A DNA stretch of 64,000 bases, taken from contig NZ_JAYFUM010000005.1 in NCBI RefSeq assembly GCF_034929435.1, positions 248,001 to 312,000 on the forward strand, written 5' to 3'. Positions 14,790 to 24,291 of the stretch are shown one piece after another (the first letter of the stretch is position 1; the number at the start of each line of letters is the position of its first letter). A model generated the notes under the pieces. The model saw nothing but the letters and a program-made list of their open reading frames with translations. It had not been told where the DNA came from and did not search any database. The position numbers and the translations under genes are program-made. This stretch comes from Arcicella rigui. GTDB lineage: Bacteria; Bacteroidota; Bacteroidia; Cytophagales; Spirosomataceae.

Positions 14790-17087
14790 ATGAAATATAG
14801 AATCGGATTGATAGCACTGTTCTTTTTAGGAACGGGATTACAGGCTATTGCCCAACAAATAGTACTGAAAGGAAAAATTACAGCGTCGGATGGAAAGCCC
14901 GTTGAAGGTGCATCGGTGATACTGCTTCAACAGCAAAAAGGAACGCTGAGTAATCAGCAAGGCGAGTATGTATTAAATGTGCAGAAAGTCCATTCGGCTA
15001 CTTTGAAAGTGAGTTTTGTGGGTTTTAAAACCATCGAAAAAAAGCTAAGTTTTGACAAAAATCTTAGGCTTGATTTCACGTTAGAAGCTTCTACCCAAGC
15101 TTTGAACGAAGTAGTAGTTACGGGGCAGTACGAACCACAGTCTGTTAAAAACTCAGTATTTCAAGTAAGGGTAATTGACAAAGCCAGAATCGAGCAGCGT
15201 GCCGCAACCAATTTATTGGGAGTACTGAATAATGAATTGGGTTTTCGTTTTTCAAATGATATGGCTTTGGGTACTACAGATATTCAATTGATGGGAATGT
15301 CAGGGCGAAATGTAAAGATTTTATTAGATGGCGTGCCGATGTTGGATAGAGGTGATACTCGTGAAAGTTTGAACCAAATTGATATTAATAGCATCGAAAG
15401 AATTGAAATTGTAGAAGGACCAATGTCTGTTAATTATGGGACAGATGCTTTGGCGGGCGTGATAAATATTATCACTAAAAAGCCGATTTATCAGCAGTGG
15501 TCACTTTTTGCGAAAGCTCAAGAAGAAAGCGTAGGCAATGAATATCAATTAATAAAAAATGGGAGTGAAGTAAGGCAAGGTGTTCATAATCAGAGTATTG
15601 GTGCTACTTGGCAAAATGCTTTATTGAATGCTTCGGCTGGACTAAGTACCAATAATTTTGGTGGATGGCAGGGAAATTCTACCGAAAGAAGTAAAGAATG
15701 GTTGCCCAAAGAACAGCTTTTAGGACACATTAAATTGGGCCTGACCAAAAGAAATGGAAGTATTTATTACCGAAATGATTTTCTGCATGAAACCATTACA
15801 AGTTTCGGAAATGTAAATGTCAATACTCAGCAGGCTCGTGACCAAAAATTTATTACTGACAGAATGATGCACCAATTGCAAGGAGAAATGCGTATTTCTG
15901 AGCGTTTGACTATGAATGCTTTGGCTTCTTTTACAGATTATCAACGTAAAACGCAGACCTCAATCATAGATTTGAATACTGGGAAAAGAACTTTGTCGCT
16001 GGGGCAAGGCGAGCAGGATGTTGCCAAATTTGACAATAAAATGTTAAGAACCACTTTTCAGTATAGATTTTCTAAAAACCTTTCTTTCCAACCCGGTTTT
16101 GAGATAAATCTGGATAATGCAAGCGGAGCAAGAATTGCGGGTTCACCCAAAATTAATGATTATGCCTTATTTGTTTCTTCTGTGATTTCGCTTGATTCTG
16201 TTGTTCAGATACGTCCGGGTTTGCGATTTATTCAAAACTCGGTGTATGATGCTCCGCCGGTTATTCCGTCGATAAATGCGAAAGTAAAATTAGATTCCAA
16301 TTGGGATTTGCGTTTGGCTTATGCCCGTGGTTTTCGTTCGCCAGCTTTGCGAGAATTGTACTTTAATTTTTTTGATGCAAGTCATTCAATCAAAGGAAAT
16401 CCCAATTTAAAAGCCGAAGAGTCCGATAGTTTTAATGCTTCGATTACCTATTTTTCAAGTAAAGAAAATAGATTGAATGTAAAATCAGTACTTACAGGTT
16501 TTTATAACGATTTCCGTAATCTGATTAGTTATGGCACAGACCCAAGCGACCCGTCAGTATCGCAGACGATTAATATCGACCGTTTCAAAACAGTAGGAAC
16601 AACGTTAGAAAATACAGCTGTTTGGCAAAATCTGAGAGCTACTTTAGGCTTTTCGTACATTGGTCGATATAATCAACTGTTGAGTGATGAAGCTTACCAA
16701 AACCAAGCAATGCCCGAATTTTTGTGGTCGCCAGAAGTAAACGCCAACATTATGTATGCTTTGCCAAAGACAAAAACCACGCTTGGTTTATTCTACAAAT
16801 ACACAGGAAAACGTACTGCTTATCAGGCAGAAACCGAAAGTAATGGCGATGTAAAAGTCAGCTTAACAGAAGTGGCCGCCTACCATTGGGCTGATTTTAC
16901 CATTACCCAAAAAATTACTTCTGCTTTGCAAATGAGTACAGGCGTAAAAAATTTGTTGAATGTAACTCGTTTGAATAATTCGGGTACTTCGGGTACGAGC
17001 GGACACAGCGTTAGTGGCCCAGTGCCTATGAGTTACGGGCGTTCTTATTTTGTAGGATTGACCTACAATCTTATCAGTAAAAAATAA
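14790..17087 (+). CDS. hmuR: TonB-dependent heme receptor
   Basis: A 765-residue outer-membrane receptor. It has a signal peptide (1-21), a CarboxypepD-regulatory-like domain (about 23-110) and a plug (about 120-230, with LMGMSGRNVKILLDGVPML and VEGPMSVNYGTDALAGVINI). A 22-strand-type barrel ends in a terminal aromatic-rich strand. In the barrel, FRSPALRELYF followed by a His and GNPNLK resembles the FRAP and NPNL/NPDL boxes of heme receptors, where the intervening His binds heme. It is the first gene of a six-gene heme operon behind an apparently iron-controlled promoter. Identification as a heme receptor rests on those boxes and on its neighbours. Confidence 0.85.
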   Translation: MKYRIGLIALFFLGTGLQAIAQQIVLKGKITASDGKPVEGASVILLQQQKGTLSNQQGEYVLNVQKVHSATLKVSFVGFKTIEKKLSFDKNLRLDFTLEASTQALNEVVVTGQYEPQSVKNSVFQVRVIDKARIEQRAATNLLGVLNNELGFRFSNDMALGTTDIQLMGMSGRNVKILLDGVPMLDRGDTRESLNQIDINSIERIEIVEGPMSVNYGTDALAGVINIITKKPIYQQWSLFAKAQEESVGNEYQLIKNGSEVRQGVHNQSIGATWQNALLNASAGLSTNNFGGWQGNSTERSKEWLPKEQLLGHIKLGLTKRNGSIYYRNDFLHETITSFGNVNVNTQQARDQKFITDRMMHQLQGEMRISERLTMNALASFTDYQRKTQTSIIDLNTGKRTLSLGQGEQDVAKFDNKMLRTTFQYRFSKNLSFQPGFEINLDNASGARIAGSPKINDYALFVSSVISLDSVVQIRPGLRFIQNSVYDAPPVIPSINAKVKLDSNWDLRLAYARGFRSPALRELYFNFFDASHSIKGNPNLKAEESDSFNASITYFSSKENRLNVKSVLTGFYNDFRNLISYGTDPSDPSVSQTINIDRFKTVGTTLENTAVWQNLRATLGFSYIGRYNQLLSDEAYQNQAMPEFLWSPEVNANIMYALPKTKTTLGLFYKYTGKRTAYQAETESNGDVKVSLTEVAAYHWADFTITQKITSALQMSTGVKNLLNVTRLNNSGTSGTSGHSVSGPVPMSYGRSYFVGLTYNLISKK

Positions 17088-17182
17088 ATCTTTTTCAGTG
17101 AATCAATTACGGTACAGCCTTACTGAATAGTGGAGGCATGGCTATTTTTTCTTCTTAAAAATCTAAACTTTTATAAAAAAAG

Positions 17183-18583
17183 ATGAAACGTTTATTCAAT
17201 GTGTGGCTGGTATTGTCCCTTATCAATACAATATTTTTACTTGGTTGTAAAGACGAAGAAATTGCTTTGCCAGATAATTTGGCTCAATTTGAAAGTACAG
17301 AACAAGGCATGGATGCCACTACGACCGAGGCAACTATTAAGGTGAAATTCTCAAGAGCGGTAGAAGTAGCCACTACTGTTTCTGTACAACTTACGCCAAC
17401 AGGAATGACTTATGGTACAGAATTTACCACTACTCCAGCCGCAGCAGATAATACCTTATCGCTATCAGTACCCGCAGGAAGTAGCGAAGTAAGTTTTAAA
17501 ATCAGCAAAGCATCAGGTGTTTTTTTGAGTGGAGCAGAAACCTTGAAATTCAAAATTTCCAGCGTAACAACGCCTGCTTTGGTAGGTACAAATGCTGAAT
17601 TATTAGTGAAATTTACTGCCATTGTTTCAGAAGGAACAAGTTTGAAATTGAACGGAGGAACAGGTGGTTCATCGGCAATTAACTCAGTTTTTGTTGATTT
17701 TAGCAATAATAACCAAGTATCAGTGGCTCGTGCTTCTTGGGATTTAGGTTTTTATGCAGGTAGTAATTTTGTGGTAAAACTCAATCATACAACGGCTTCA
17801 ACCGCTATTGTTACCACAAAAAGCGATATTACCCAAGTAAATTCGGCTGATACTGTGGGTAAAAATCTCACTTTAGGCTTCGACCCAAGTCATTTTGCTT
17901 TGGTGGATGACATTACGGGCGATATTACTAAAACAGTGATAGCACAAGTATCCGCAACCGATGCCGATAATAAAGTGTATATCATCAACAGAGGTACGGG
18001 TGGAGCTACTACCAAAAAAGATTTGATAAAAGTAAGAATTCTGAGAACTACCGATGGAAGTGGATATACGCTACAATATGCTACTTTGACAGAAACTACT
18101 TTTAAATCTGTTACCATTACAAAAGACGCCAGCTACAACTTTAATTATGTGTCTTTTGAAACAGGAACGCCTGTAAGCGTAGAGCCAGCCAAAGAACTTT
18201 GGGATATTGAATGGACGGGAGCATTGTATAAAACCAATCTTTCGGCAACGGTTGAAATCCCTTATTATTTCTCAGACCAAGTATTCATCAATCATTTAGC
18301 AGGTGTGCAAGCAGCGGAGGTACTTACTTCAACGGTGAGTTATGAAAACTTTGCAGAGAGTAATTTAAGTGCTATTACGTTTAGTAGTAATCGTTCGACT
18401 ATTGGGGCAAATTGGCGTGCTACTACGGGTACAGTAGGAGTAAAAACAGACCGTTTTTATTTGGTAAAAGATGCTGCTGGGAATGTCTATAAATTGAAAT
18501 TCTTGAATTTTACTTCGGCAGACGGTGGCGAGCGTGGTTACCCAAATATAGAATACAAATTGGTTAAAAAGGCTTCTAATTAG
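17183..18583 (+). CDS. hmuY: HmuY family heme-binding lipoprotein
   Basis: A 466-residue surface or periplasmic lipoprotein. The signal peptide ends in a lipobox, FLLGC, with the lipidated Cys at 22. Residues of about 40-150 form a Calx-beta-like repeat (TTEATIKVKFSRAVEVATTV), and the HmuY-like region follows with WDLGFYAGSNFVVKLN (about 186-201). The C-terminal block has WDIEWTGALY and YKLKFLNF. HmuY of Porphyromonas sequesters heme and hands it to the TonB receptor HmuR. Here it directly follows the receptor, consistent with that job. It is longer than the roughly 215-aa P. gingivalis protein owing to the N-terminal beta domain. Confidence 0.8.
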   Translation: MKRLFNVWLVLSLINTIFLLGCKDEEIALPDNLAQFESTEQGMDATTTEATIKVKFSRAVEVATTVSVQLTPTGMTYGTEFTTTPAAADNTLSLSVPAGSSEVSFKISKASGVFLSGAETLKFKISSVTTPALVGTNAELLVKFTAIVSEGTSLKLNGGTGGSSAINSVFVDFSNNNQVSVARASWDLGFYAGSNFVVKLNHTTASTAIVTTKSDITQVNSADTVGKNLTLGFDPSHFALVDDITGDITKTVIAQVSATDADNKVYIINRGTGGATTKKDLIKVRILRTTDGSGYTLQYATLTETTFKSVTITKDASYNFNYVSFETGTPVSVEPAKELWDIEWTGALYKTNLSATVEIPYYFSDQVFINHLAGVQAAEVLTSTVSYENFAESNLSAITFSSNRSTIGANWRATTGTVGVKTDRFYLVKDAAGNVYKLKFLNFTSADGGERGYPNIEYKLVKKASN

Positions 18584-18590
18584 TATATCA

Positions 18591-19442
18591 ATGAAAAATA
18601 GTAGAAAAAATTACGCTGTATTATTGCTTTTTTGGCTCATCAGCACACAAGTATTTGGTCAAACAAAACCACAGAGAATTGTTTCTATCAGCGGAGCTGT
18701 TACTGAAATTTTGGTAGAATTGGGTTTGCAAAATCAGATTGTAGGAACGGATGTTACATCAAATTATCCTGCGGCAATTGAAAAATTACCCAAAGTAGGA
18801 CACAATAGAGGTATTGGAGCAGAAGCAACTTTGGCACTTCAACCTACGATTGTAGTTGGAACTCGTGATGAAAAAGGACAATCTTTCTTAAAACCAGAAG
18901 TAGAAGAACAGTTCAAGTCGGCAGGGGTGAAAGTGCAAATGTTTACGCAACAGTACAGTATTGAAGGCACAAAAAAGCTAATCAACGAAGTAGCCAACTA
19001 TTTCGGAAAGAAAGCCCAAGCCGCTCGCTTGATTCAGAAAATTGAATCAAGTTTGGCAAAAGTAAAAAAGCCAGCCATAGCACCAAAAGTACTTTTTATT
19101 TATGCTCGTGGCGTAGGGGCAATGTCGGTAGCAGGTAATGGCACATCCGTAAAAAGTTTGATAGAACTGGCAGGCGGACAAAATGCTACCAATGATTTTG
19201 AGAATTTCAAACCACTTACGCCCGAAGGTCTCATTGCGGCTAATCCCGATTATATCTTGCTCTTCAACAGTGGCTTAGAAAGTATTGGTGGCATAGATGG
19301 CTTGTTGAAAGTACCGGGTGTAGCACAAACCAATGCGGGCAAAAAACGCAAAGTAATTGAAATGGATGGCGTAATGCTAACAGGCTTTACGCCAAGAGTT
19401 GGCAGTGCAGTATTGGAGTTGAGTGAAAAGCTTAAAAAATGA
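18591..19442 (+). CDS. hmuT: Heme ABC transporter substrate-binding protein
   Basis: A 283-residue periplasmic binding protein of the TroA/BtuF-like fold. It has a signal peptide (residues 1-24), then RIVSISGAVTEILVELGL and a long connecting helix. The motif KLPKVGHNRGIGAEATLAL is characteristic of hemin-binding HmuT/PhuT proteins. The start lies 8 nt after the hmuY stop. It delivers heme to the permease encoded next. Confidence 0.88.
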   Translation: MKNSRKNYAVLLLFWLISTQVFGQTKPQRIVSISGAVTEILVELGLQNQIVGTDVTSNYPAAIEKLPKVGHNRGIGAEATLALQPTIVVGTRDEKGQSFLKPEVEEQFKSAGVKVQMFTQQYSIEGTKKLINEVANYFGKKAQAARLIQKIESSLAKVKKPAIAPKVLFIYARGVGAMSVAGNGTSVKSLIELAGGQNATNDFENFKPLTPEGLIAANPDYILLFNSGLESIGGIDGLLKVPGVAQTNAGKKRKVIEMDGVMLTGFTPRVGSAVLELSEKLKK

Positions 19443-19463
19443 TTTTTATCTAAACTAAAAATA

Positions 19464-20540
19464 ATGAATACAATTGCATGGCAACAATCTCGTTCACTGG
19501 GCTTTAGCTATACAAAAGCTGGTATTATCCTTACTTCTTTGGTGCTGATACTTATGGCTGTGGGCATCTGGGCAGTGGGTGTCGGGGCGGTGAGTATTTC
19601 TTTCAAAGAAGTAGGATGTATCTTATTGAACGAATTAGGTTGGGTAAATACGCATTTTTCAGAACAACAAGCTCTTATTCTTACCGTCATCCGATTGCCA
19701 AGAGTATTGATGGGAATGTTGGTTGGGGCAGTACTGGGTATTACGGGGGCTTCTATGCAAGGACTTTTTCGTAATCCTTTGGCTGACCCCGGACTGATTG
19801 GCATTTCTTCGGGAGCATCCCTTTTTGCCGTTGGAATGATTGTCTTGGAACTGAAAGTAATTCAAGAATTAAACGGATTGGCAGGCTTGTATGGAATGTC
19901 CTTTGTTGCCTTCTTCGGGGCTTGTCTTACTACCATTTTAGTATATCAATTATCAAAAGTGGAAGGCAAAGCCGTAGTGACAACCATGTTATTGGCAGGT
20001 ATTGCCGTCAATGCTTTGTCTGGAGCAATTACTGGCTTGATGACTTACATGGCGAATGATGCCCAGTTAAGAACAATTCAGTTTTGGGGTTTGGGAAGTT
20101 TGGGAGGTGCTTCTTGGGATGCCCTAAAAGTAGCCACACCGCTGTGTCTTGTTCCCCTTGTTTTTGTGCCACGGCTTGGGAAAGCACTCAATGCCTTTGC
20201 TTTAGGCGAAAGTCAGGCAGAGCATTTGGGCATCAATCCTGTTCGCCTAAAGAATCAAGTAATTGTATTGACCACCCTTGGCGTGGGTGTTTCGGTGGCT
20301 TTGTGCGGAGCGATTGGTTTTGTAGGCTTAATCATCCCCCATATTATTCGGCTCTTGACGGGTGCAGACCACCGTTTGGTTTTACCAGCATCGGCTCTTT
20401 TAGGGGCAATTGTACTTACTTTGGCGGATTTGGTTTCCAGAACAATTGTAGCTCCTGCCGAATTACCCATCGGTATCGTAACAGCCATGTTAGGAACACC
20501 AGTATTTATTTGGATTTTGATTAAAAACAGAAATCAATAA
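19464..20540 (+). CDS. hmuU: Heme ABC transporter permease (FecCD family)
   Basis: A 358-residue inner-membrane permease with about ten transmembrane helices. Family landmarks are LPRVLMGMLVGAVLGITGASMQ (here 72-93, landmark GASMQGLFRNPLADPGLIG) and the cytoplasmic coupling region GAIGFVGLIIPHIIR near 275-290. It is 21 nt downstream of hmuT and followed by the ATPase gene. A Cys-rich open frame inside it (20084-20524) is only a shadow. Confidence 0.92.
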   Translation: MNTIAWQQSRSLGFSYTKAGIILTSLVLILMAVGIWAVGVGAVSISFKEVGCILLNELGWVNTHFSEQQALILTVIRLPRVLMGMLVGAVLGITGASMQGLFRNPLADPGLIGISSGASLFAVGMIVLELKVIQELNGLAGLYGMSFVAFFGACLTTILVYQLSKVEGKAVVTTMLLAGIAVNALSGAITGLMTYMANDAQLRTIQFWGLGSLGGASWDALKVATPLCLVPLVFVPRLGKALNAFALGESQAEHLGINPVRLKNQVIVLTTLGVGVSVALCGAIGFVGLIIPHIIRLLTGADHRLVLPASALLGAIVLTLADLVSRTIVAPAELPIGIVTAMLGTPVFIWILIKNRNQ

Positions 20541-20564
20541 GCGATTTTAACCTACGCAAAAGGC

Positions 20565-21422
20565 ATGATACAAGCACGAAATATTCATTACTCCATCAAA
20601 GGAAAAAAATTACTAAAAGGTGTTTCGCTCGAAGCACAAACGGGTGAACTTTTAGCCATTGTCGGAGCGAATGGTGCAGGAAAATCTACTTTATTGAAAG
20701 TTTTAAGTAAAGAGATTCTTCCTGAAAAAGGAGAAATTAACATTCGCCAAAGGTCATTAGATTATTGGAGTAGAGAAAGCTTGGCAAAGTTTAGGGCTGT
20801 GTTGGCACAGCAAAATGCTTTGGCTTTTAATTTCAAAGTGTATGATTTGGTGCTAATGGGTAGATACCCACACTTTAAAGGAAACCCAAACAAACAAGAC
20901 CAAGAAATAGTACAGTACTGTCTTGAAAAAACAGGTATTACACACTTGGCTGAACGTATTTTTATAACACTCTCGGGTGGCGAACAACAGCGAGTGTATT
21001 TGGCAAAAGTAATGGCTCAGTTATTAGATTACGAAGCCATTTGGGATGAAAACCATATTTCCAAAACGCCAAAATACCTTTTGTTGGACGAGCCTATCAC
21101 TGGTTTAGATTTATTTCATCAACATAATTTATTGCAAATAGCCAAAGAACTCACTCAAAAGGGTTTTTGTGTTATTGCTATTCTTCACGACCTCAATTTG
21201 GCTTTGCAGTACGCCGACCAAGTTTTGCTTTTAAAGCAAGGCGAAGTATTAGGCTACGGCAAGCCCGTTGAGGTACTGAATCCTCATAATGTTTTAGAAG
21301 CTTTTAATATTTCGGTAAACCTGATTCATCAATCTGATATGGCTTGCCCATTTATTGTTCATTGTCACGAACCAATTTTAACCCCAAAACCAGCAATATG
21401 TCAACCGCAACACTTTCTTTAA
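20565..21422 (+). CDS. hmuV: Heme ABC transporter ATP-binding protein
   Basis: A 285-residue ABC ATPase with Walker A GANGAGKST (33-41), signature LSGGEQQR (about 141-148), Walker B YLLLDEPI (about 170-177) and a switch His in AILHDLNLAL. It energises heme import through HmuU. The C-terminus runs 25 nt into the start of the next gene, hmuS, so the two are translationally coupled. Confidence 0.92.
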   Translation: MIQARNIHYSIKGKKLLKGVSLEAQTGELLAIVGANGAGKSTLLKVLSKEILPEKGEINIRQRSLDYWSRESLAKFRAVLAQQNALAFNFKVYDLVLMGRYPHFKGNPNKQDQEIVQYCLEKTGITHLAERIFITLSGGEQQRVYLAKVMAQLLDYEAIWDENHISKTPKYLLLDEPITGLDLFHQHNLLQIAKELTQKGFCVIAILHDLNLALQYADQVLLLKQGEVLGYGKPVEVLNPHNVLEAFNISVNLIHQSDMACPFIVHCHEPILTPKPAICQPQHFL

Positions 21423-22420
21423 AAGAACGCTATCAAGACTTTAAAATCGAAAATCCTAAAGTAAGAATCCGTGATGCCGCCAAACAATTGGGTGTATCCG
21501 AAGCCGAACTGTTGGCAAGTTCAGTAGGTGAAAATGTGATTCGTCTAACGGGAGATTTCAGAGAATTGTTAAAAGAAGTACCTACATTGGGCTATGTAAT
21601 GGCACTTACTCGTAACGAAAGCTGTGTACACGAACGCAAAGGCATTTACGAAAAAGTATCATTCAACAACCACGTTGGCTTGGTATTAGGCGAAGACATC
21701 GACCTCCGTTTGTTTATGACACACTGGAAATTTGGTTTTGCCGTAAACGAAAATAACCTAAGCTTACAGTTTTTTGATAAAGATGGAGAGGCAGTTCATA
21801 AAATATTTTTGCAAGAAAGTAGCAATGTGGAGGCTTATCATCAGATAGTGAGTCGCTATACCGACCCCATCCAGTCGTCATTTATTGAAACAGAAGCTTA
21901 TCCAGCACCCGAACCAGAGAAAAAAAATGAAGAAATAGATATTGCAGGTTTTCAAGCCGATTGGTTAGCCTTGAAAGATACTCATGAGTTTTTCCCACTG
22001 TTACGCAAATACGGAGTAGCTCGTGAGCAAGCCTTACATTTAGCTCCAGAAGGCTACGCTCAGGCTATCTCGGTAGCACAAGTAAAAGCTATTTTAGGCG
22101 AAGCCTCTGCTACTTCACTTGAAATAATGATATTCGTAAGTAGTAATGGCTGTATTCAAATCCACACAGGATTGATTCAGAAATTGGTACTTATGGGGCC
22201 GTGGTTTAATGTATTAGACCCAAAATTCAACTTACATTTACGAGAAGACCAAATCGCTCAAGCTTGGATAGTGAAAAAGCCAACTAATGATGGCATCGTA
22301 ACAAGCATAGAATTATTCGATGAAGCTAAAGCTCAAATAGCTTTGATTTTTGGAAAACGTAAACCCGGCAAACCAGAATTAGAAGCGTGGAGAAAAGTAA
22401 TTGCTAATCATGTAGAGTAA
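21398..22420 (+). CDS. hmuS: Hemin-degrading factor (HemS/ChuX-type heme oxygenase or heme carrier)
   Basis: A 340-residue cytoplasmic protein made of two tandem HemS-like domains (about 1-165 and 180-340). I place the start at MSTATLSLKERYQDFK; an upstream in-frame ATG lies inside hmuV. HmuS/ChuS-type proteins receive or degrade imported heme to release iron. The duplicated landmarks include LGYVMALTRNESCVHERKG and, in the second half, VMIF-type strands with SSNGCIQIHTG. It is the final gene of the operon and is followed by a bidirectional terminator. Confidence 0.88.
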   Translation: MSTATLSLKERYQDFKIENPKVRIRDAAKQLGVSEAELLASSVGENVIRLTGDFRELLKEVPTLGYVMALTRNESCVHERKGIYEKVSFNNHVGLVLGEDIDLRLFMTHWKFGFAVNENNLSLQFFDKDGEAVHKIFLQESSNVEAYHQIVSRYTDPIQSSFIETEAYPAPEPEKKNEEIDIAGFQADWLALKDTHEFFPLLRKYGVAREQALHLAPEGYAQAISVAQVKAILGEASATSLEIMIFVSSNGCIQIHTGLIQKLVLMGPWFNVLDPKFNLHLREDQIAQAWIVKKPTNDGIVTSIELFDEAKAQIALIFGKRKPGKPELEAWRKVIANHVE

Positions 22421-22509
22421 TTAGTTATGAATTATGAGATATGAATTATATTTTAAAGATTTGATAATAAGATAGTTGTAAGTAGATAATTGACTTTTTG
22501 TTACTTGTA

Positions 22510-22547
22510 AAACTATTTCTGGCATGAATTAATGCCAGAAATAGTTT
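22510..22547. terminator. Bidirectional terminator between hmuS and the aldo/keto reductase
   Basis: A perfect 16-bp stem AAACTATTTCTGGCAT/ATGCCAGAAATAGTTT (22510-22525 with 22532-22547) with a 6-nt loop between convergent genes. Confidence 0.85.
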
Positions 22548-22561
22548 TGAAACTAAGACAT

Positions 22562-23437
22562 TTACTTCATCATCGCCAGATTGTAAATCTCGTACCAGTC
22601 TTCGTGTGAGAGTTTAATTTCCGTAGCACTTGCTCCGTTGCGGATTCTTTCTTCTGAAAGCGAACCAATAATTGGTAAAGTACCCAATTGAATCAACCAA
22701 GCTACTGCCATTTGTTCAATGTTTGCATTATATTTTTCGCCAATTTCACCCAATTTGGTTCTTAAAATTACCGATTTAGCATCCGTTCCATCCAAAATTT
22801 TACCGCCAGCCAACGGAGCCCAAGCCAAAGGCTTGCTGAAACGTTGCTTGATAAAATCCAATCTACCGTCTTCAATGGCAGAAGTATTCACAAGGTTCAA
22901 CTCAATATGGTTCGTTACGATAGGTTTACGTAAATACGATTCTAACAATTGATGTTGGAAAACCGTAAGATTACTTACCCCTACGTGCTTAATTTTTCCA
23001 CTGTTTACTAATTCTCTTAAAACCTGAGCCGTCTCTTCTGGATTACTAATCATGTCGATTTGATTCAACAAGAAAATATCCAAATAATCCGTTTTTAGAT
23101 TTTTCAAAGAATTGTGAACACTGTCTAAAATATACTTTTCTGTGTTATCAAAATAAGTATAACCCTTACCAGATTTACGCACCCCACACTTACTGAAAAG
23201 CACAATTTCTTCTCTTTTTATAGCTTTTTGCTGAATGAGCTTTCCAAAATATTCTTCGATGGTATAATCGCCATAAATATCAGCGTGGTCGAAAGTATTA
23301 ATACCCAATTCCAAGCATAAATTAACGATTTTCTCCATACTGGCAACAGTTTCCGAACCGTTGTCTGTCCATCTCCAAAATCCATAGATTGCCTCAGAAA
23401 CCTTTGGACCAGAATCACTCAAATAGACTTTATTCAT
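22562..23437 (-). CDS. Aldo/keto reductase
   Basis: A 291-residue NADPH-dependent oxidoreductase with an (alpha/beta)8 barrel. The catalytic tetrad is visible: NTFDHADIYGDY (Asp and Tyr), the Lys in VLFSKCG and a nearby polar residue in the KTDYLDIFLLNQ strand. In that strand the usual active-site His (LLHRxD in YdhF relatives) reads LLNQID, so the His is replaced by Asn. The overall sequence resembles the E. coli YdhF group. The substrate is unknown. It is transcribed towards hmuS with a shared terminator. Confidence 0.88.
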   Translation of the reverse strand: MNKVYLSDSGPKVSEAIYGFWRWTDNGSETVASMEKIVNLCLELGINTFDHADIYGDYTIEEYFGKLIQQKAIKREEIVLFSKCGVRKSGKGYTYFDNTEKYILDSVHNSLKNLKTDYLDIFLLNQIDMISNPEETAQVLRELVNSGKIKHVGVSNLTVFQHQLLESYLRKPIVTNHIELNLVNTSAIEDGRLDFIKQRFSKPLAWAPLAGGKILDGTDAKSVILRTKLGEIGEKYNANIEQMAVAWLIQLGTLPIIGSLSEERIRNGASATEIKLSHEDWYEIYNLAMMK

Positions 23438-23586
23438 AAAAATTAATGTGTTTTAAAAAAACTCAAATACAAGATTGCTCAAAGATTGGAAAATTATACA
23501 AAACAGAAAAAGAATGAAGAGAAAAATTGTAAAATTTATGGTTTTTCTTTCTGGTATGCAGAATACTTGTCTTATTACTCTTGCCA

Positions 23587-23608
23587 TTGTTCGTGTCTCC
23601 ACGAACAA
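23587..23608. repeat. REP-like palindrome, downstream side of the RAYT gene
   Basis: A perfect 9-bp hairpin TTGTTCGTG/CACGAACAA with loop TCTC. It lies 22 nt beyond the transposase stop. A 13-nt direct repeat ATTACTCTTGCCA flanks it (23574-23586 and 23630-23642), the second copy overlapping the transposase stop. Confidence 0.8.
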
Positions 23609-23630
23609 TTTTTTCTGCTACTAATCTGGA

Positions 23631-24161
23631 TTACTCTTGCCAATGGCTCAATATTCCAAATTCATCAATTCCATGTTCATAAAATTTAGCAGAAGAATAT
23701 CTATAGTTTTCAGGTAAATCAGCTAAGTTCCATTTTTCGGCGGTAGGGTTATTATGGATATAATCTATCTTTTGCTGCCAAACAGTTGGCGAATATAAAG
23801 CAATTGGAAGACTATTCCTTTGCCAAAAATGATATTTACGATTGGTAGATTCTACTTCAAAATAAGATAAAACTTTCGGATGATTCAATGATAAATCTTC
23901 TAAAAACCTATGTCCAGTATATTTCATAAAACTCGCATTTGGCATCTCTTTCCCATTTTTAGCGAGCATTGTCCAAATTAGATGAATATGATTTGGCATA
24001 ATAACAAATGCAAATACTTTAATTTTTTGCTGAGCTACTAAATATTGTAAGCTACTGATAATTATGTCCTTATACTTATCAGGCTTTAATAATTTTTGCC
24101 AATTTAAAATGGTGGCGGTATAAAAATATGGAACGCCTATTTGCATACTCGAATATTGCAT
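23631..24161 (-). CDS. REP-associated tyrosine transposase (RAYT, Y1/HUH family)
   Basis: A 176-residue single-domain HUH transposase of the IS200/IS605-like Y1 superfamily. The metal-binding motif is MPNHIHLIW (H58, H60). The putative catalytic tyrosine is Y134 in KIDYIHNNPT. The closing motif YRYSSAKFYEHG is the usual RAYT ending in Bacteroidota. RAYTs nick single-stranded REP hairpins and are thought to spread REP elements. It is flanked by inverted REP-like palindromes at 23587-23608 and 24213-24234. All expected catalytic residues are intact, so it may be active. Confidence 0.9.
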   Translation of the reverse strand: MQYSSMQIGVPYFYTATILNWQKLLKPDKYKDIIISSLQYLVAQQKIKVFAFVIMPNHIHLIWTMLAKNGKEMPNASFMKYTGHRFLEDLSLNHPKVLSYFEVESTNRKYHFWQRNSLPIALYSPTVWQQKIDYIHNNPTAEKWNLADLPENYRYSSAKFYEHGIDEFGILSHWQE

Positions 24162-24212
24162 AGCTAATTCAGTTTTGTAGGTTTTCGTTTATCATATATA
24201 CTTGCCGTTGAG

Positions 24213-24234
24213 TTGTTCGTGGAGACACGAACAA
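24213..24234. repeat. REP-like palindrome, upstream side of the RAYT gene
   Basis: The same 9-bp arms TTGTTCGTG/CACGAACAA as 23587-23608, but with loop GAGA, so it is the exact reverse complement of the other copy. An outer GCCGTTG/CAACGGC pair extends this copy. Confidence 0.8.
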
Positions 24235-24291
24235 CGGCGAATGTTTGAAATATTTTATATTTTATTCCTTCCATTTTACCTCTTGGGCAAG

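Noticed and set aside
20084..20524. Cysteine-rich 146-codon frame inside hmuU
   Set aside because: It is an alternate frame of a clear FecCD permease; the Cys and aromatic richness is a composition effect.
23486..23689. 67-codon plus-strand frame overlapping the RAYT end
   Set aside because: It overlaps the transposase stop and the REP palindrome, and its composition is not protein-like.
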